From Rhizobium sp. SG_E_25_P2 (GTDB taxonomy: Bacteria > Pseudomonadota > Alphaproteobacteria > Rhizobiales > Rhizobiaceae): DNA of 64,000 nt. The stretch is taken from assembly GCF_029892285.1 (NCBI RefSeq), contig NZ_JARXVM010000005.1, positions 1-64,000 on the forward strand, read 5' to 3'. The notes under the pieces are model-generated. The model ran no database searches, was not told where the DNA came from, and worked only from the letters and a program-made list of their open reading frames with translations. The translations under genes and the position numbers were made by a program. This document shows positions 28,601 to 38,587 of the stretch, piece by piece (the stretch's first letter is position 1; each line of letters begins with the position of its first letter).

Positions 28601-28897
28601 TCAGCACGCCGCGACGTCCATCGTCTTCTGCCGGCTAAGGTCGCGTTCGACGATGGCGCGAACCCGAACCTGGCTGACGGGCAAGGCTCCGCGCGGCGTC
28701 GGCGACACGATCGCGAAGGGCCGACCATCGCCCATGCGCACATGGATGCGGATCGCAGCCTCATCGGCCCCGCGCGCCAGCCGATTGGCGATCACGCGTG
28801 CGTAGTAAAGCGCCGAACCTTCGTCGAAATGCGACGCGCCGTCATCGTCCTGGAGCATTTCGCCGTTCCAGTTGATGTCGAAGAAATAGGTCTGCAT
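28601..28897 (-). CDS. DUF6894-like small protein
   Basis: A 98-residue protein beginning MQTYFFDINWNGEMLQDDDG, then FDEGSALYYARVIANRL. This fits the small soluble family labelled DUF6894, common in Hyphomicrobiales, whose members begin with a Phe/Tyr-rich strand and an acidic D-x-x-G turn. Start 28897 has GGAG upstream; the frame extends 11 codons further without one. The gene is convergent with the preceding exported protein gene. Function of the family is unknown. Confidence 0.7.
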   Translation of the reverse strand: MQTYFFDINWNGEMLQDDDGASHFDEGSALYYARVIANRLARGADEAAIRIHVRMGDGRPFAIVSPTPRGALPVSQVRVRAIVERDLSRQKTMDVAAC

Positions 28898-29213
28898 GGC
28901 CGGCTCCGATAACGCCTCGATCTTGGCCATATTAAAGCAGCCGGCATCCGAACCAGGCCTGAATTGGCCGTTCAGCCGCCATTCACATTTCTGATCCGGC
29001 TTCCGTCGGATCTTGATCGAAAGCGCCTAAATACAGCCGTCCGCCAATTGATTTATGTCATGGTTGAAACGGCGCCTGTCCCTAAGCTCTCCTCGACTTG
29101 CGACGGGTGGTTCACCAGCAGGATTTCGAGCACGAAGGGATTTGCCGCATGCGTTTATCCAGACAGTTTTTCGCCGGCGCCCGTACGCTCAATGACCGGA
29201 CCATAGGAGAGGT
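28898..29213. other. Intergenic region between the DUF6894-like gene and the exporter operon
   Basis: About 315 bases. A plus-strand frame from 28964 to 29206 has no ribosome site and no family resemblance. The right end carries the AGGAG ribosome site of the next gene. It should hold divergent promoters, but I see no clear site. Confidence 0.35.
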
Positions 29214-30287
29214 ATGATTATGGCGTCTTCCAAGATGATGCCGGTGCTGATCGCGGCGGCGCTTGCAGCCGGTTTCGGCTATTACGGCTACAAGACCTAC
29301 CAGGGAAACGGTCTACCGGATGGCATCGCCGCCGGTAATGGCCGGATCGAAGCGGTCGAGATTGATGTGGCGGCAAAAAGCGCCGGGCGGGTCAAGAGCC
29401 TCGAGGTCAAGGAGGGCGACTTCGTCCAAGTCGACCAGGTGCTGGCGCGGATAGATACCGAGCAACTCGAGGCGCAGAAGCGTCAGGCGGAGGCGGATTT
29501 GCGCCGGGCCTCCATCAGTGTCGACACCGCCAGGAGCCTGGTCGAACAACGGCTCGCGGAAAAGCGGGCCGATCAAGCGACCGTGGCTCAGCGCCAGGCG
29601 CAGCTCGACGCCGCCGCCAAACGCCTGGCGCGTTCAGAAAAGCTGACTCAGACCAACACCGTTGCGCTACAGGTGCTCGATGATGACCGGGCGAGCGAAG
29701 CCGGCGCTCGCGCCGCGCTCGCGGCTGCCGATGCATCGGTCGCGGCGGCTGACGCCGCTATCGGCGCGGCCCGGGCCCAGGTGGTGGACGCCGAAGCCGC
29801 GGTGGACGCCAGCCGCGCCGCGATTGATTCCGTCGACACGCAGATCCGCGACGGTGTGTTGAAGGCGCCGCGCGACGGGCGCGTTCAGTATATCGTCGCC
29901 GAGCCCGGCGAAGTCGTCGCCAGCGGCGGCCGCGTGGTCAACATGGTGGATCTCACCGATGTTTACATGACATTTTTCCTGTCGTCCGAAATGGCGGGCA
30001 AACTGGCGCTCGGCGCGGAAGCGCGGCTCGTTCTCGACGCTGCCCCGCAATATGTCATTCCGGCGACGGTGTCCTTCGTCTCCGACGTCGCGCAGTTCAC
30101 GCCCAAGACTGTGGAAACCGAAGAAGAGCGACAGAAACTGATGTTCCGCGTCCGCGCCCATATCGCGCCGGATCTGCTGCGCAAATACATAACTTATGTG
30201 AAGACCGGTCTGCCCGGTATGGCCTATGTCCGTCTCGACAAATCCGTCGCCTGGCCTGCTGATCTCGAAAAAGGTCTTGTCAAATGA
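29214..30287 (+). CDS. HlyD-family membrane fusion protein of an ABC exporter
   Basis: A 357-residue periplasmic adaptor. One N-terminal membrane helix ([19 protein letters not shown]) is followed by a biotinyl-lipoyl half ([20 protein letters not shown], then [15 protein letters not shown]). Next comes a long alanine-rich coiled coil from about residue 85 to 215, then the second lipoyl half ([20 protein letters not shown]) and a beta-barrel region. It resembles E. coli YhiI, which sits upstream of rbbA, as here. The stop overlaps the start of the ATPase gene by ATGA. An alternative start is ATG 29220. It links the inner-membrane ABC complex to the cell exterior; the cargo is unknown. Confidence 0.9.
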   Translation: MIMASSKMMPVLIAAALAAGFGYYGYKTYQGNGLPDGIAAGNGRIEAVEIDVAAKSAGRVKSLEVKEGDFVQVDQVLARIDTEQLEAQKRQAEADLRRASISVDTARSLVEQRLAEKRADQATVAQRQAQLDAAAKRLARSEKLTQTNTVALQVLDDDRASEAGARAALAAADASVAAADAAIGAARAQVVDAEAAVDASRAAIDSVDTQIRDGVLKAPRDGRVQYIVAEPGEVVASGGRVVNMVDLTDVYMTFFLSSEMAGKLALGAEARLVLDAAPQYVIPATVSFVSDVAQFTPKTVETEEERQKLMFRVRAHIAPDLLRKYITYVKTGLPGMAYVRLDKSVAWPADLEKGLVK

Positions 30288-33019
30288 CCTCGGCCGCAGA
30301 GCCTGTCGTTCGACTGTCCAATGTAAGCCTTGCCTACGGAAAAACCCGTGCACTGGAAGATATCACGCTGGATATCCCGGCGGGGCGGATGGTCGGGCTT
30401 ATCGGTCCCGATGGCGTCGGCAAGTCCAGCCTGATGTCGCTGGTTTCGGGCGCGCGCGCCATTCAATCAGGCGCCGTGACCGTGTTGGGCGGCGACATAG
30501 GCAAGCCCGCTGTTCGCGCCGACCTCTGCCCGCGCATCGCCTATATGCCGCAAGGCCTCGGCAAAAATCTCTATCCCACGCTGTCGGTGTTCGAAAACAT
30601 AGATTTCTTCGGCCGACTGTTCGGGCAGGACAAAGCGGAGCGCAAGGCGCGGATCGCCGATCTCGTGGCGCGCACGGGGCTTCACCCCTTTGTCGACCGT
30701 CCAGCCGAGAAACTGTCGGGCGGCATGAAGCAGAAGCTCGGCCTGTGCTGCGCCCTCATTCACGATCCCGATCTGCTGATCCTCGACGAGCCGACCACCG
30801 GCGTAGATCCCCTGTCGCGCCGCCAGTTCTGGGAAATGATTGATGCGATCCGCGCCGGCAGGCCGTCGATGAGCGTGCTGGTGGCAACGGCCTATATGGA
30901 AGAGGCCGCGGGTTTCGACTGGCTTGTGGCGATGAATGACGGCCGGGTTCTGGCCGAAGGCGCGCCGGCCGACTTTTTGGCGCGCACCGGCGCTGAAAAC
31001 CTCGATGAAGCCTTCATTGCGCTGATGCCCGAAGAGGTCACGCGCGGCCATCAGTCTGTCGTAATGCCGCCACGCTCCGGGAACGAGTCCGACCTCGCGA
31101 TCGAAGCCGAGCATCTCACCATGCGCTTCGGCGATTTCACAGCTGTCAGCGATGTCAGCTTCGCGATCCCGCGCGGCGAGATCTTCGGCTTTCTTGGCTC
31201 GAATGGCTGCGGCAAAAGCACGACCATGAAAATGCTGACCGGTCTGCTGCCAGCCACCGAGGGCAAGGCGCGCCTGTTCGGCCGCGAGATCGACGCGGGC
31301 GACATGGAGGCGCGTCGGCGGGTCGGTTACATGTCGCAGGCCTTTTCCCTCTATACGGAATTGACGGTCCGGCAAAATCTCGAATTGCACGCTCGGCTGT
31401 TTCAGATGCCGCCGGAAACCGTTGAGCCCCGGATCCGCGAACTGACGGAGCGCTTCGGCCTCGACCCCATCATGGATGAATTGCCCGATGGCTTGCCGCT
31501 CGGGGTGCGCCAGCGTCTTTCTCTCGCCGTGGCGCTGATCCATCGGCCCGAAATCCTGATCCTCGACGAGCCGACCTCTGGCGTCGACCCGGTGGCGCGC
31601 GACGATTTCTGGCGAGTGCTCGCCGATCTCTCGCGCAAGGACAATGTCACGATCTTCATCTCCACCCATTTCATGAACGAGGCGTCGCGTTGCGATCGCA
31701 TCTCGCTGATGCATGCCGGCAGGGTTCTGGTCAGCGATACGCCGGCGGCAATCATCCAAAGCCGCGGCGTAAGCGATCTCGAAACCGCCTTCATCGCCTA
31801 TCTGGAGGAAGCCTCCGGCGAAACGCCCAAAGCGGATGCACCTGCATCCCCATCTGCGCCATCCAGCGCGTTTCAGCTTCCCAAACGTCGCGCCTTCGAT
31901 CTCCGTCGTCTCCTGAGCTACAGCCAAAGGGAGGCGATGGAATTGATACGCGATCCGATCCGCGCCACGCTCGCTGTCCTCGGCAGCCTGATCCTAATGT
32001 TCGTGATCGGCTATGGCGTCAATCTCGATGTCGAGAACCTCACTTTTGCTGTCCTCGATCGCGACGACACCTCCATCAGCCGTGATTACGCCTTGGACAT
32101 CAAGGGCTCGCGATACTTTGTCGAGAAAGAGCCGATACGCGACTATGCGGACTTGGATCGCCGGATGAAAAACGGCGACATCAGCCTGGCGATCGAAATC
32201 CCTCCCGGCTTTGGCCGCGATCTGCTGCGCGGCGACACGGTGTCCGTCGCAGCCTGGATCGACGCGTCCATGCCCTCTCGCGCCGAAACAATGGCGGGTT
32301 ATGTCCAGGGCATTCACAATACCTGGCTGACCGCCAGGTCGCGGCTCCTCTATGGCGACGCCGCCCAATCCGGCGCCTTCACGATCGAAACGCGCTATCG
32401 CTATAACCCCGACATCAAGAGCCTTGTCGCCATGGTTCCGGCGGTCATCGCGCTGCTGCTCATCCTGATCCCGTCCATGCTGACGGCTCTGTCTGTGGTG
32501 CGGGAGAAGGAGCTTGGCTCGATCGTCAATCTCTATGTGACGCCGGCGACGCGGCTTGAGTTTCTGTTGGGAAAGCAGGCGCCCTATATCGTCATCGGCA
32601 TGTTCAATTGCCTGTTGATGTGCTTCGTCGCGGTTTTCCTGTTCGGCGTTCCGTTCAAGGGCAGCTTCCTTGGTTTCGTGCTGGGCGGGTTCTTTTATGT
32701 CTGCGCCACCACCGCAATGGGGCTCCTGATCTCCACCTTCATGTCCAGTCAGATCGCCGCTGTCTTTGCGACCGCGCTCCTGACGCTCATTCCCGCGGTC
32801 CAGTTTTCCGGCATGATCGACCCGGTTTCGTCATTGCAAGGCGGCGGGCGGTTCGTCGGCGAAATCTACCCGGCGACCTATTTCATGAACATTGCCCGCG
32901 GCGCATTTTCCAAGGGACTCGATTTCCACGGATTGTCGGGATCGTTCTGGCCGATCCTGTTGTCGATCCCCGTTCTCATGACGCTGAGCGTCGCCCTTCT
33001 CAAAAAACAGGCGAGATGA
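30284..33019 (+). CDS. rbbA: Fused double ATPase/ABC-2 permease, RbbA-like
   Basis: A 911-residue protein with two ABC ATPase domains and a C-terminal ABC-2 permease domain. Domain one has [30 protein letters not shown] and [20 protein letters not shown]; domain two has [32 protein letters not shown] (a degenerate signature) and [19 protein letters not shown]. From about residue 540 there is a large periplasmic loop and about six membrane segments ([16 protein letters not shown]). Length and layout match E. coli RbbA/YhiH, which has been linked to ribosomes as well as to transport. Here, with an adaptor upstream and a YhhJ-type permease downstream, export is the likelier role. Confidence 0.9.
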   Translation: MTSAAEPVVRLSNVSLAYGKTRALEDITLDIPAGRMVGLIGPDGVGKSSLMSLVSGARAIQSGAVTVLGGDIGKPAVRADLCPRIAYMPQGLGKNLYPTLSVFENIDFFGRLFGQDKAERKARIADLVARTGLHPFVDRPAEKLSGGMKQKLGLCCALIHDPDLLILDEPTTGVDPLSRRQFWEMIDAIRAGRPSMSVLVATAYMEEAAGFDWLVAMNDGRVLAEGAPADFLARTGAENLDEAFIALMPEEVTRGHQSVVMPPRSGNESDLAIEAEHLTMRFGDFTAVSDVSFAIPRGEIFGFLGSNGCGKSTTMKMLTGLLPATEGKARLFGREIDAGDMEARRRVGYMSQAFSLYTELTVRQNLELHARLFQMPPETVEPRIRELTERFGLDPIMDELPDGLPLGVRQRLSLAVALIHRPEILILDEPTSGVDPVARDDFWRVLADLSRKDNVTIFISTHFMNEASRCDRISLMHAGRVLVSDTPAAIIQSRGVSDLETAFIAYLEEASGETPKADAPASPSAPSSAFQLPKRRAFDLRRLLSYSQREAMELIRDPIRATLAVLGSLILMFVIGYGVNLDVENLTFAVLDRDDTSISRDYALDIKGSRYFVEKEPIRDYADLDRRMKNGDISLAIEIPPGFGRDLLRGDTVSVAAWIDASMPSRAETMAGYVQGIHNTWLTARSRLLYGDAAQSGAFTIETRYRYNPDIKSLVAMVPAVIALLLILIPSMLTALSVVREKELGSIVNLYVTPATRLEFLLGKQAPYIVIGMFNCLLMCFVAVFLFGVPFKGSFLGFVLGGFFYVCATTAMGLLISTFMSSQIAAVFATALLTLIPAVQFSGMIDPVSSLQGGGRFVGEIYPATYFMNIARGAFSKGLDFHGLSGSFWPILLSIPVLMTLSVALLKKQAR

Positions 33020-33022
33020 TCC

Positions 33023-34135
33023 ATGCGGCTTGCCAATATCTTCAATCTCGGCGTCAAGGAAATCCGCGGTCTCCTCAGAGACTCCATGCTGATGATCCTG
33101 ATCATCTATTCCTTCACGATATCCGTCTACACGGCGTCGCGCGCGATGCCCGAAGCGCTCAACCATGCCGCCATCGCGGTGGTCGACGAAGATCGCTCGC
33201 CGCTGTCGGCGCGGATCGAAACGGCGTTTTATCCTCCTTATTTCACGACGCCGAAACTGATCGACATTTCCGAGATGGATCGCCGCATGGACGCCGGCCT
33301 CGACACATTCGCTCTCGACATTCCCGCAGACTTTCAGCGTGATCTCTTGGCGGGCCGGCAGCCGACACTGCAATTGAATGTCGACGCCACGCGCATGACG
33401 CAGGCTTTCAGCGGCAATGGCTATATCCAGTCGATCGTCACGTCTGAAATCAACGAATTCGTCAAACGCTATCGCGGATCGACCAGCGTTGGCGCGGACC
33501 TCGTGATGCGCAACCGCTTCAACCCGCAGCGGGACAGCCTCTGGTTTGGCTCCATCGTCAATCTGATCACCTCCATCACCATGCTGGCGATCGTTCTGAC
33601 CGGAGCGGCGCTGATCCGCGAACGCGAGCATGGCACGGTCGAGCATCTGCTGGTGATGCCGGTGACCAGCACCGAGATCATGCTGAGCAAGATCTGGTCG
33701 ATGGGACTGGTCGTTCTCATAGCGTCGGCTTTTTCGATCACGGTGGTCATCAATGGTCTTTTGAACGTGCCGATCCAGGGATCGCTGGCGCTATTCCTCG
33801 TCGGGGCGGCGCTTCACCTGTTCGCCACGACCTCGCTCGGCATATTCCTGGCCACGACCGCCGGCTCGATGCCACAATTCGGCATGCTGCTGATGCTGGT
33901 GATGATTCCGCTCCAGGTTCTCTCGGGCGGGGTGACGCCGCGCGAGAGCATGCCGATGATCATCCAGGATATCATGCTGGCCGCGCCGACCACGCATTTC
34001 GTCATGCTCGGCCAGTCGATCCTGTTCCGAGGCGCGGGCCTGTCCGTGGTCTGGCCGCAATTCCTGGCGTTGATCGCCATCGGCGCCGTATTGTTCGCCA
34101 TCTCGCTGCACCGCTTCCGCGCCTTTCTGCGCTGA
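33023..34135 (+). CDS. yhhJ: ABC-2 type permease, YhhJ-like
   Basis: A 370-residue inner-membrane protein with one N-terminal helix (SMLMILIIYSFTISVYTAS), a periplasmic domain of about 140 residues, and five C-terminal helices from about residue 175 (LITSITMLAIVLTGAALIRE). The phrase EREHGTVEHLLVMPVTSTEIM is typical of the ABC-2 family and of YhhJ. It begins three bases after the RbbA-like gene stop. Together with the HlyD protein and the double ATPase it completes a three-gene exporter like yhiI-rbbA-yhhJ of E. coli. Confidence 0.9.
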   Translation: MRLANIFNLGVKEIRGLLRDSMLMILIIYSFTISVYTASRAMPEALNHAAIAVVDEDRSPLSARIETAFYPPYFTTPKLIDISEMDRRMDAGLDTFALDIPADFQRDLLAGRQPTLQLNVDATRMTQAFSGNGYIQSIVTSEINEFVKRYRGSTSVGADLVMRNRFNPQRDSLWFGSIVNLITSITMLAIVLTGAALIREREHGTVEHLLVMPVTSTEIMLSKIWSMGLVVLIASAFSITVVINGLLNVPIQGSLALFLVGAALHLFATTSLGIFLATTAGSMPQFGMLLMLVMIPLQVLSGGVTPRESMPMIIQDIMLAAPTTHFVMLGQSILFRGAGLSVVWPQFLALIAIGAVLFAISLHRFRAFLR

Positions 34136-34209
34136 GAGAAAGGGGCGTTCGATAAAAAGTGAGCCCGCGCTCTTGGAAATGCGTATGATGCTTCGAATGG
34201 AGGATCGAG

Positions 34210-34401
34210 ATGACACGCAAGATCTTGATGGCTGCGGGCCTGCTGATTGCCTTGATGGGCTTGATCTGGATGGGGCAGGGAAGCGGGATGTTTCCCTATC
34301 CCGAACAGAGCTTCATGATCAACGACCGCAGTTGGATCTGGTGGGGCGGCGGCATGATCCTGGCAGGTCTTGGCCTGTTTGCCGCCGCGAGACGGATCTG
34401 A
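34210..34401 (+). CDS. Small two-helix membrane protein
   Basis: A 63-residue product with two hydrophobic helices (ILMAAGLLIALMGLIWMG and IWWGGGMILAGLGLFAAA) separated by a short polar loop with FPYPEQSFMINDRS. A GGAGG ribosome site precedes the ATG at ideal distance. This layout occurs in a widespread family of tiny inner-membrane proteins without known role. It ends four bases before the convergent sulfite-oxidase-like gene. Confidence 0.7.
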   Translation: MTRKILMAAGLLIALMGLIWMGQGSGMFPYPEQSFMINDRSWIWWGGGMILAGLGLFAAARRI

Positions 34402-34405
34402 ACGA

Positions 34406-35071
34406 TCAGTCGTCCGAATAGCGCTCTTCCCGCCAGGGATCGCCGCGCATGTGATAGCCGTTGCGTTCCCAGAACCCGGCTTTGTCTGCGTCGATGAACT
34501 CGATGCGGTTTAGCCATTTGGCGCTTTTCCAGAAATAGAGATGCGGCACGACCAGCCGCATAGGGCCGCCATGCTCCGTAGTGATCGGCTCGCCTTGCCA
34601 GTGTGTGGCGAGAATGGCGTCCTCGCTGGCGAAATCCGCAAGCGGAAGATTGGTGGTGTAGCCGTCATAGCTGGTCAGCATCACATGCGTGGCTTCGGGC
34701 GTCGGCGGAGCCGCATCCAGCAGGTCACGCACGAACACGCCGCGCCAGTCATTGTCGTAACGCGACCACGTCGTCACGCAATGAATGTCGCTTCGGCTCT
34801 CCGACTGGTCGAGCGCGAGAAAGCTTTTCCACGATAGCGTTACAGGACTGTCTATCAGACCGCGGATATCCAGCCGCCAGTTCTCCAGACGGATCTCTGG
34901 CTGTTGGCCAAGATCCAGCACGGGCCAGTTTTTGACCAGATGCTGGCCGGGCGGCAGCCGCTCGGCTTCGGGTCGGGCGATCCGTCCGGTCAGAAACTTG
35001 CCTTCCTCGGCCCAGCGGCGCTTGGAACGCGTCAGCTTGCTGTCGACCGGTTCGTCATGGTCTGTCGTCAT
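34406..35071 (-). CDS. Sulfite oxidase-like molybdopterin oxidoreductase
   Basis: A 221-residue protein of the molybdopterin-binding sulfite oxidase fold, without heme or dimerisation domains. Visible marks are RLENWRLDIRGLIDSPVTLS, SDIHCVTTWSRYDNDWRGV with the Cys expected to bind molybdenum, MLTSYDGYTTNLPLADF, and GGPMRLVVPHLYFWKSAKWL. It has no signal peptide, so it is a cytoplasmic relative of MsrP/YedY with unknown substrate. ATG 35071 is chosen because GGGAG lies upstream; a second ATG is directly adjacent at 35074. A GGAAC-N16-CTTT sequence upstream hints at weak stress-sigma control. Confidence 0.85.
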   Translation of the reverse strand: MTTDHDEPVDSKLTRSKRRWAEEGKFLTGRIARPEAERLPPGQHLVKNWPVLDLGQQPEIRLENWRLDIRGLIDSPVTLSWKSFLALDQSESRSDIHCVTTWSRYDNDWRGVFVRDLLDAAPPTPEATHVMLTSYDGYTTNLPLADFASEDAILATHWQGEPITTEHGGPMRLVVPHLYFWKSAKWLNRIEFIDADKAGFWERNGYHMRGDPWREERYSDD

Positions 35072-35103
35072 CATCTGCTCCCTTGGCGGCCAAGTGTCGG
35101 ACA

Positions 35104-35128
35104 AAAGCGTGTCGCGCGCAAGAGTTCC
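35104..35128 (-). promoter_or_regulatory. Weak EcfG-like promoter upstream of the sulfite oxidase-like gene
   Basis: On the minus strand GGAAC (35128-35124) is followed after 16 bases by CTTT (35107-35104), one base away from the EcfG -10 form CGTT. It lies about 30 bases upstream of the start at 35071. The -10 mismatch makes this tentative. Confidence 0.35.
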
Positions 35129-35180
35129 CCCATGCGGCTATTGTCGTGGCGATCACGTCCGCGTGAGACCAAATCGACGG

Positions 35181-35205
35181 GGAACCTTCCCGCCGTCGCC
35201 GCATT
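35181..35205 (+). promoter_or_regulatory. EcfG-like promoter upstream of the SH3 protein gene
   Basis: GGAAC (35181-35185), a 16-base spacer, and CATT (35202-35205). The -10 differs in one base from CGTT, but the same CATT form with the same spacer occurs upstream of two other genes here. It lies 60 bases before the start at 35266. Confidence 0.5.
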
Positions 35206-35265
35206 TTCTCAGCGACGAATAAACCTCAAACGCCTGAAAAACTCGGGCTTCAGGAGATAGGGAAA

Positions 35266-35577
35266 ATGAAGATCCTCTCCACGATCTTGCTTGCCGCCAT
35301 GATTGGCGCTCCGTCCGCAGCGCTTGCCGAGGATATCGCGCTGGCCAAGAATTCCATGCGTCTGTATGGCGGCCCCTCGATGGATTTTCCCCGGATCGGA
35401 TTGATCGCCTGGGGGCAGGGATTAAAAGTGATCGGCTGCGAGCGCGACACCGGCTGGTGCGAGGTCATCGCTGACGGACAGCGTGGCTGGGCGCCGTCCG
35501 ACGCGATGAACTGGCCGGACCCCGTCCGCGCGCCTGTAATCGACAAGTCAACCCATGTCTATCGACTGGTTCTTTGA
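35266..35577 (+). CDS. Exported SH3-domain protein
   Basis: A 103-residue protein with a Sec signal peptide (KILSTILLAAMIGAPSAALA) and one bacterial SH3-like domain: LAKNSMRLYGGPSMDFPRIG, then GLKVIGCERDTGWCEVIADG and QRGWAPSDAM. Two cysteines in the domain could form a disulfide. Such domains bind cell-wall peptides or partner proteins in the periplasm. An AGGAGA ribosome site precedes the ATG, and an EcfG-like promoter lies upstream, which suggests induction in general stress. Confidence 0.85.
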   Translation: MKILSTILLAAMIGAPSAALAEDIALAKNSMRLYGGPSMDFPRIGLIAWGQGLKVIGCERDTGWCEVIADGQRGWAPSDAMNWPDPVRAPVIDKSTHVYRLVL

Positions 35578-35725
35578 CGAAGGCTGTAAAACTTAACCGT
35601 GTTTCACCTCATTCCACGCCAGTGAAAATGAAGGAGGGTGTCGAAATCCATTGTTAAGACGCAAAAGTTACACCTGAGATCAAATGGGGCAGAATTATCG
35701 AACATTTGTAAGGGCGTAACGGGGA

Positions 35726-38422
35726 ATGTCTGACGGGGCGGCAGAATCCACCAAAAGGCCGAGACGGATTCTCGGATTTGTATCACTTCACTATGTGCCG
35801 GCCTTCGTCGCAATCGTCGCGATGGTGGGCATTCTCGTCTATGCCGATTGGCAGCATCAGTCCGCCGCCTATCAAGAGCAGCGCCTCGCCTCTCTTGATC
35901 GCCTGAACCAGATTTCCTCCAAGCTGCAAAGCGATATCCAGGGCAATTTGCATCTCATGCGGGGTTTGGTCGCCACGATCGAGGCGCTGCCGGATATGCA
36001 GCAGGCGCAGTTCTCACAGATCGCCGACCAGGTCATTCAGGGCCAGACGCAGATCATCAACGTCGCGGCGGCTCCCGGTCTGGTGGTCCGTATGGTCCAT
36101 CCCTATGCGCCCAACACAGCCGTGCTCGGTCTCGATTACATGAAGTCGCCTACACAACGCGAAGCCGTGTTGATGGCGCGCGACACCAGTGCGCCCGTCA
36201 TCACCGGGCCAGTCAATCTCGTCCAGGGCGGCCAGGGCTTGATCATCCGGCTCCCGGTTTTCCTGCCAAGAGAGAATGGCAAACGCGAATTCTGGGGCGT
36301 CCTGTCCTCCGTGGTCAGTCTGGAGGCGCTGTACAACCGTAGTGGACTTTTGGAAGCCCAGCGAACGGAGCGTCTGGCGATCCGCGCCGAGACCAGGGAT
36401 GGCTTGCCGCCTGAGTATTTTTTCGGGGACAAGGCGTTGGCGTCGGTCGACAATATTTCGGTGTCCCTGGACGTCGGACGCGAGACATGGGTGATTTACG
36501 CCGCGCCAAAGAGCGGTTTCGGCCTCTCCTTCGCCGACATCTGGCTCTTCAGGCTGCAGTTGCTGCTCGCCGAGGCGATCGTGGTGCTGCCGATGGTGTG
36601 GGCGGGCAGGCTCATGCAAGAGCGCCAACGCAACCTGGTCATGCTCCATGAGCGCGAAGAGGCGATGCGTTTGTTATCGCACCGGCTGCAGGTGGCGCTG
36701 GAGACGTCGCAGATCGGAGTGTGGGAATATGATCCCACCGCCAATCTTCTGGTCTGGGACGAACGGATGAAGGTTCTCTACGGCCTTCCTGCCTTGGCGC
36801 GAACCGCATGTTATCAGGACTGGAAGGACGCCTTGCATCCGGCCGATTTCGCTCAGGCGCAGCGGGAATTCACCGAGGCGGCGACCGGCGCCGGAGAATA
36901 TCGCAGCGAATTCCGGGTTGTCGGCAAGGACGGCTCCATCCGCTTCATTCGCGCCATCGGCAACGCCTATGTCGACAGCAAGGGTCGGAAAAAGATCGTC
37001 GGCGTCAACTGGGACGTCACCGAGGACATTCGTCTCCAGGCCGACCTCCGGCGCGCCAAGCGCCAGGCCGAAGACCAGAACCGCGAGTTGGAAAAAGCCC
37101 ATCTGCGCATGGAGAACGCGGCGCTCCATGATGCCCTGACGGGGTTGCCAAACCGGCGTTATCTGGATCAGGTTCTGGCGGATATGGACGGCGCCCCCGG
37201 AGAGGCCGATGTCACCGTTCTGCATATCGACCTTGATCGCTTCAAGGACATCAACGACACCCTCGGCCATGCCGCGGGCGACGTGATCCTCAAGCACGCA
37301 GCCCAGGCTCTGAAGCTCAATGTTCGCGGCAGCGACTTTGTCGCCCGCATCGGCGGCGACGAATTCGTCGTCGTCTCGCGCATGCCGGGCACCGTCGAGG
37401 AACATTCCGATATGGCGACCCGGCTTGTGGAGGCGCTCAGCAAGTCGGTCGATTACGAAGGTCACGAATGTCGCGTCGGCGCGAGCATCGGCATCGCCTC
37501 GCGCACGGATGCGTCGGAGCCGGTGGAGCAATTGCTTGTCGACGCCGACATCGCCCTTTATGAGGCCAAGAGGCGCGGCCGCAATCGCGTCGAGCGCTTC
37601 AACGAAACTTTGCGGCTCAATGCCGTCAACACCAAGAAGACGGCGGATGACATTCTGCGCGGTCTGGAGCAGAACGAGTTCGTATCGTTCTTTCAGCCGC
37701 AGTTCGATGCGACGACGCTCGAAGTGGTGGGGCTCGAGGCCCTTGCGCGCTGGGATCATCCGGTCAAAGGCCTTCTCGGCGCCGACACGTTCCTAAAGAT
37801 CGCCGAAAATCTGAAAGTCCTCGCCGCCATAGACGAGATCATTCTCAATCAGGCTCTCATGCAACTCAACCGGCTGAAGCTGGCGGGGATGCCTGTACAA
37901 AAAGTGTCGGTCAACATTTCCGCCCAGCGCTTGCGGGAAGAAGGGCTGATCGAAAGGTTGGCTGCATTGCCGATCCTGCCGGGAACGCTGTCCTTCGAAC
38001 TCCTGGAATCCACCTCGTTCGATGGCCATGACGGCGAACTCGTGCCGCAGATTGAAAAAATTCGCGCGCTCGGGATCGACATCGAGATCGATGATTTCGG
38101 CACCGGTTACGCCTCCATCGTGACCCTGCTCAAGCTGACGCCCCGCCGGCTCAAGATCGACCGGCAACTGATCCAACCGATCGTGGACTCCGAGCCGCAG
38201 CAGCAACTGGTTCGGTCGATCATCGACATCGGCAGATCGCGCGGCATCGAGATTGTCGCTGAGGGCGTGGAAACCATGCGTCATGCCGAAATCCTCCGCG
38301 ACCTCGGTTGCCATTACCTTCAAGGCTATGCCCTGGCGCGCCCCATGAGTCCGGCCGACCTTCTTCCCTTCCTCAAAGCGCGCAATTGGATGCCGCAGCC
38401 GCTGCTGGAAAATGTAGGCTGA
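35726..38422 (+). CDS. CHASE-PAS-GGDEF-EAL cyclic-di-GMP signalling protein
   Basis: An 898-residue membrane protein. A first helix (VPAFVAIVAMVGILVYAD, residues 24-42) is followed by a periplasmic CHASE domain of about 220 residues, a second helix near 270, then a PAS domain (about 320-440; VWEYDPTANLLVWDERM). The GGDEF domain (about 475-630) has an intact ARIGGDEFVVVS, and the EAL domain (about 650-890) has VVGLEALARWDHP and IDDFGTGYAS. Both cyclic-di-GMP synthesis and breakdown sites appear intact, so direction of activity cannot be told. It likely senses a small external ligand and shifts motility or attachment. It is monocistronic, with 150 A+T-rich bases upstream. Confidence 0.92.
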   Translation: MSDGAAESTKRPRRILGFVSLHYVPAFVAIVAMVGILVYADWQHQSAAYQEQRLASLDRLNQISSKLQSDIQGNLHLMRGLVATIEALPDMQQAQFSQIADQVIQGQTQIINVAAAPGLVVRMVHPYAPNTAVLGLDYMKSPTQREAVLMARDTSAPVITGPVNLVQGGQGLIIRLPVFLPRENGKREFWGVLSSVVSLEALYNRSGLLEAQRTERLAIRAETRDGLPPEYFFGDKALASVDNISVSLDVGRETWVIYAAPKSGFGLSFADIWLFRLQLLLAEAIVVLPMVWAGRLMQERQRNLVMLHEREEAMRLLSHRLQVALETSQIGVWEYDPTANLLVWDERMKVLYGLPALARTACYQDWKDALHPADFAQAQREFTEAATGAGEYRSEFRVVGKDGSIRFIRAIGNAYVDSKGRKKIVGVNWDVTEDIRLQADLRRAKRQAEDQNRELEKAHLRMENAALHDALTGLPNRRYLDQVLADMDGAPGEADVTVLHIDLDRFKDINDTLGHAAGDVILKHAAQALKLNVRGSDFVARIGGDEFVVVSRMPGTVEEHSDMATRLVEALSKSVDYEGHECRVGASIGIASRTDASEPVEQLLVDADIALYEAKRRGRNRVERFNETLRLNAVNTKKTADDILRGLEQNEFVSFFQPQFDATTLEVVGLEALARWDHPVKGLLGADTFLKIAENLKVLAAIDEIILNQALMQLNRLKLAGMPVQKVSVNISAQRLREEGLIERLAALPILPGTLSFELLESTSFDGHDGELVPQIEKIRALGIDIEIDDFGTGYASIVTLLKLTPRRLKIDRQLIQPIVDSEPQQQLVRSIIDIGRSRGIEIVAEGVETMRHAEILRDLGCHYLQGYALARPMSPADLLPFLKARNWMPQPLLENVG

Positions 38423-38441
38423 GGTTTTTCGAAGCAGCCTT

Positions 38442-38466
38442 GGAACTTTCCTGTTGCGCGCGCGTT
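38442..38466 (+). promoter_or_regulatory. EcfG promoter of the CHASE3 kinase operon
   Basis: A perfect GGAAC (38442-38446), 16-base spacer, CGTT (38463-38466), about 120 bases upstream of the kinase gene start. The spacer equals that of the nepR promoter. It places the kinase and two receivers in the general stress regulon. Confidence 0.7.
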
Positions 38467-38587
38467 TCTGGTTGTCGAGACGGGCAAGGCGCGAGAGGGA
38501 CATATGGAACGAGTGAAGGCGGCCGCTGCTGCTCATGGAGCATGGGCGGATGAGGCCCGGACATCGCCGCGCGGGGGCCGCGCCTGA

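Noticed and set aside
28964-29206. An 80-codon plus-strand frame before the HlyD gene
   Set aside because: No ribosome site, ends inside the ribosome site of the next gene, no recognisable domain.
30467-31927. A 486-codon open frame antisense to the RbbA-like gene
   Set aside because: Shadow frame of a G+C-rich gene; composition full of His, Arg and Gly, without any domain.
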